Assembly (NCBI GenBank): GCA_002690445.1
Contig: NZER01000458.1
Coordinates: 1 to 6,882, forward strand
Direction of reading: 5' to 3'
DNA: 6,882 nucleotides
Source: Candidatus Pacearchaeota archaeon
GTDB lineage: Archaea; Nanoarchaeota; Nanoarchaeia; Pacearchaeales; GW2011-AR1
In this document: piece by piece, positions 5,724 through 6,882 of the stretch
Position numbering within the stretch: position 1 is the first letter of the stretch
How the letters are laid out: every line of letters begins with the position of its first letter
The notes under the pieces: model-generated
What the model saw: the letters and a program-made list of their open reading frames with translations, nothing else
The model's database searches: none
What the model was told of the DNA's origin: nothing
Made by a program: the position numbers and the translations under genes

Positions 5724-6568
5724 TTATTTGTTCTCATCTCCTTCTTCATCCAAGTCCTTAATTTGCCCATAGCGATTGTTTCTATTTGCCTAATTCGTTC
5801 CCTTGTTAGTTTATATTTCTTTCCAATCTTTTCAAGGGTTTCTGCATCCAGTAGTCCTAGCCCAAACCTATGTTGAATGATGTATTTCTCGCGTTCCGTA
5901 AGTTTATTTAAAAGTTTATTTAAAGACTCAATATTATTAATGCTTTCTGTTCTTTGAGAGGGGTTTTTCATCAAGACATCTTCAATTATTTCTCCAAAGG
6001 TTGCTGAGTCCTCCCCCTCTCCCCCAACTTGCTTATCTATGGAGGTATAAGAATACACATAGTCAAGTATTTGCTCAACCTTTTCGGGTTTTATATTTAG
6101 CTCTTTAGCTATGCGCCTCGGAGATGGGTCACGGTCATGTTTTGTATTGTATTGGTCTATGAATTTTAAAATGGTTGAGCGTTTTTGATAGAGATGACAG
6201 GGGATACGAATCGTTTTCGACTTATTTGATAATGCTCGTTTAATGGACTGTTTAATCCATAAAGATGCGTATGTAGAAAATCTTACTCCCCTATCTCCTC
6301 TAAACTTTCCAACTGCTTTCATTAAACCAATGTTACCCTCGTTGATTAAATCAAGGATGTCCAAACCATAATTAGAATAACCGTTTGCTATTTTGATAAC
6401 TAGACGCAAATTAGCTCTAATCAAATGTTCTCTTGCTGCCTCTTGTTTTTTCTTTGAACCTTTTTCTATTTGGTTAGCTAGAAGTATTTCCTCCTTTGCC
6501 GTTAGGAGGTCTACCTTTCCTGCTTCTTGATAGTAAATATCAATCGCCGTTCTCTGTTCGTATGACAT
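5720..6568 (-). CDS. RNA polymerase sigma-70 family factor (phage-encoded)
   Basis: This 282-aa sigma factor would bind host core RNA polymerase and direct it to promoters. Region 1.1 is absent. Region 1.2 is at 9-37 (IYYQEAGKVDLLTAKEE), region 2 at 46-132 (LIRANLRLVIKIA, then DLINEGNIGLMKAV and RFSTYASLWIKQSI), region 3 near 133-180 (DPSPRRIAKEL), and region 4 at 215-272. The region 4.2 helix-turn-helix reads TLEKIGKKYKLTRERIRQIE, keeping the RERIRQ residues that contact TTGACA -35 boxes in E. coli sigma-70. In region 2 several bases-contacting positions differ: L103 replaces the first tryptophan of the WW pair, V95 replaces Tyr425 and K110 replaces Thr440 (E. coli numbers). Length and the GKVDLLTA segment resemble Bacteroidota primary sigma factors. 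It starts 10 nt after the 64-aa gene and overlaps the next gene by ATGA. Full-length factors of this kind are uncommon in phages, where sigma proteins are often reduced. Confidence 0.93.
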   Translation of the reverse strand: MSYEQRTAIDIYYQEAGKVDLLTAKEEILLANQIEKGSKKKQEAAREHLIRANLRLVIKIANGYSNYGLDILDLINEGNIGLMKAVGKFRGDRGVRFSTYASLWIKQSIKRALSNKSKTIRIPCHLYQKRSTILKFIDQYNTKHDRDPSPRRIAKELNIKPEKVEQILDYVYSYTSIDKQVGGEGEDSATFGEIIEDVLMKNPSQRTESINNIESLNKLLNKLTEREKYIIQHRFGLGLLDAETLEKIGKKYKLTRERIRQIETIAMGKLRTWMKKEMRTNK

Positions 6569-6578
6569 AATTATTTAT

Positions 6579-6773
6579 TTAAACAAGGGTTTGGAGACAT
6601 TTTTCGTGAATTTCTTGAAGGGTTTCTTTTACTTCTACGTTATGATCTCCGAAACTGACCTCAACATATTCATCGGAGTAAGGAGATGTCATTGACTTGG
6701 CGTAATGTACGTTATTCCAATTCACCATGACTTCCTTTCCAGACCCAGTGGTTGTCAGTGTTATATTTTTCAT
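6579..6773 (-). CDS. Small hypothetical protein, 64 aa, faintly FlbD-like
   Basis: The product reads as a short beta-strand-rich protein ending in an amphipathic helix: ITLTTTGSGKEVMVNW, VHYAKSM, DEYVEVSFGDHNVEVKE, then TLQEIHEKCLQTLV. The order of a Gly-Lys strand turn, a V/I strand and a terminal VKES/VKET-like segment recalls the small FlbD family (flagellar-associated, about 60-70 aa), but similarity is faint and a flagellar role in a phage is not implied. Its ATG overlaps the stop of the preceding gene as ATGA, and the sigma gene starts 10 nt after its TAA, so it is part of the same operon. No membrane segment. Confidence 0.7.
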   Translation of the reverse strand: MKNITLTTTGSGKEVMVNWNNVHYAKSMTSPYSDEYVEVSFGDHNVEVKETLQEIHEKCLQTLV

Positions 6774-6882
6774 TTTAATTTTTTAACTGTTCCATCCTCG
6801 TCGATGTCTAATCCACGATGGCGTTCACCTACGTCCATGCGATTCTTAAATTTCTCATCCTTACTGTACCAAGAGTCACTAA
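6770..6882 (-). CDS. C-terminal end of an unidentified protein, truncated by the window edge
   Basis: An open frame enters from the right edge (first full codon at 6880) and ends in TGA at 6770, overlapping the next ATG as ATGA. The 36 visible residues begin SDSWYSKDEKFKNRMDVG and end DEDGTVKKLK; they are charged and hydrophilic. The other two minus frames are closed by stops here, and the coupled overlap supports a genuine gene. Too little is visible to name a family. Confidence 0.6.
   Translation of the reverse strand, partial: SDSWYSKDEKFKNRMDVGERHRGLDIDEDGTVKKLK

Overview
The window looks like part of a double-stranded DNA phage genome, probably a large lytic, T4-like or otherwise rII-bearing phage. 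This rests on an rIIA-type GHKL ATPase and an rIIB-type protein next to an ATP-dependent DNA ligase and a phage-borne sigma factor. Every supported gene is on the minus strand, tightly packed and A+T-rich. None has a Shine-Dalgarno sequence at normal spacing; starts are preceded by A-rich stretches. This start context, and a sigma factor without region 1.1 whose N-terminus resembles Bacteroidota primary sigma factors, make a Bacteroidota host possible. The two promoters I see, however, are canonical TTGACA-N17-TAnnnT types, so the host stays open.

Layout in transcription order (right to left). Operon A (6882-4713) has five genes: the tail of an unidentified gene cut by the window edge; a 64-aa protein with faint FlbD-like character; a 282-aa sigma-70 family factor; a 98-aa hypothetical; and a 231-aa exported DUF922-like protein that seems to have lost its HExxH metal site. 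Two junctions are ATGA stop/start overlaps. The operon ends in a nested stem structure (4615-4708) followed by a T-run, which abuts a strong promoter.

The rII block follows (4554-1061): rIIA from its own promoter, a 52-aa orphan gene, a second promoter, then rIIB. The two promoters share an 18-bp block, including the spacer, at 17 of 18 positions, so rIIA and rIIB look co-regulated although a small gene separates them. Hairpins follow both rIIA and rIIB. After them comes the DNA ligase (958 to the left edge), whose N-terminal domain is WGR-like and whose catalytic motifs I to V are all visible; its C-terminal OB fold lies outside the window.

A working picture is that operon A supplies a sigma factor early, and the matched rIIA/rIIB promoters are read either by the host holoenzyme or by that factor. 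No intergenic stretch exceeds 300 bases; the longest (4555-4712) holds the terminator-like structure and the rIIA promoter. No tRNA, CRISPR array or insertion sequence was seen.
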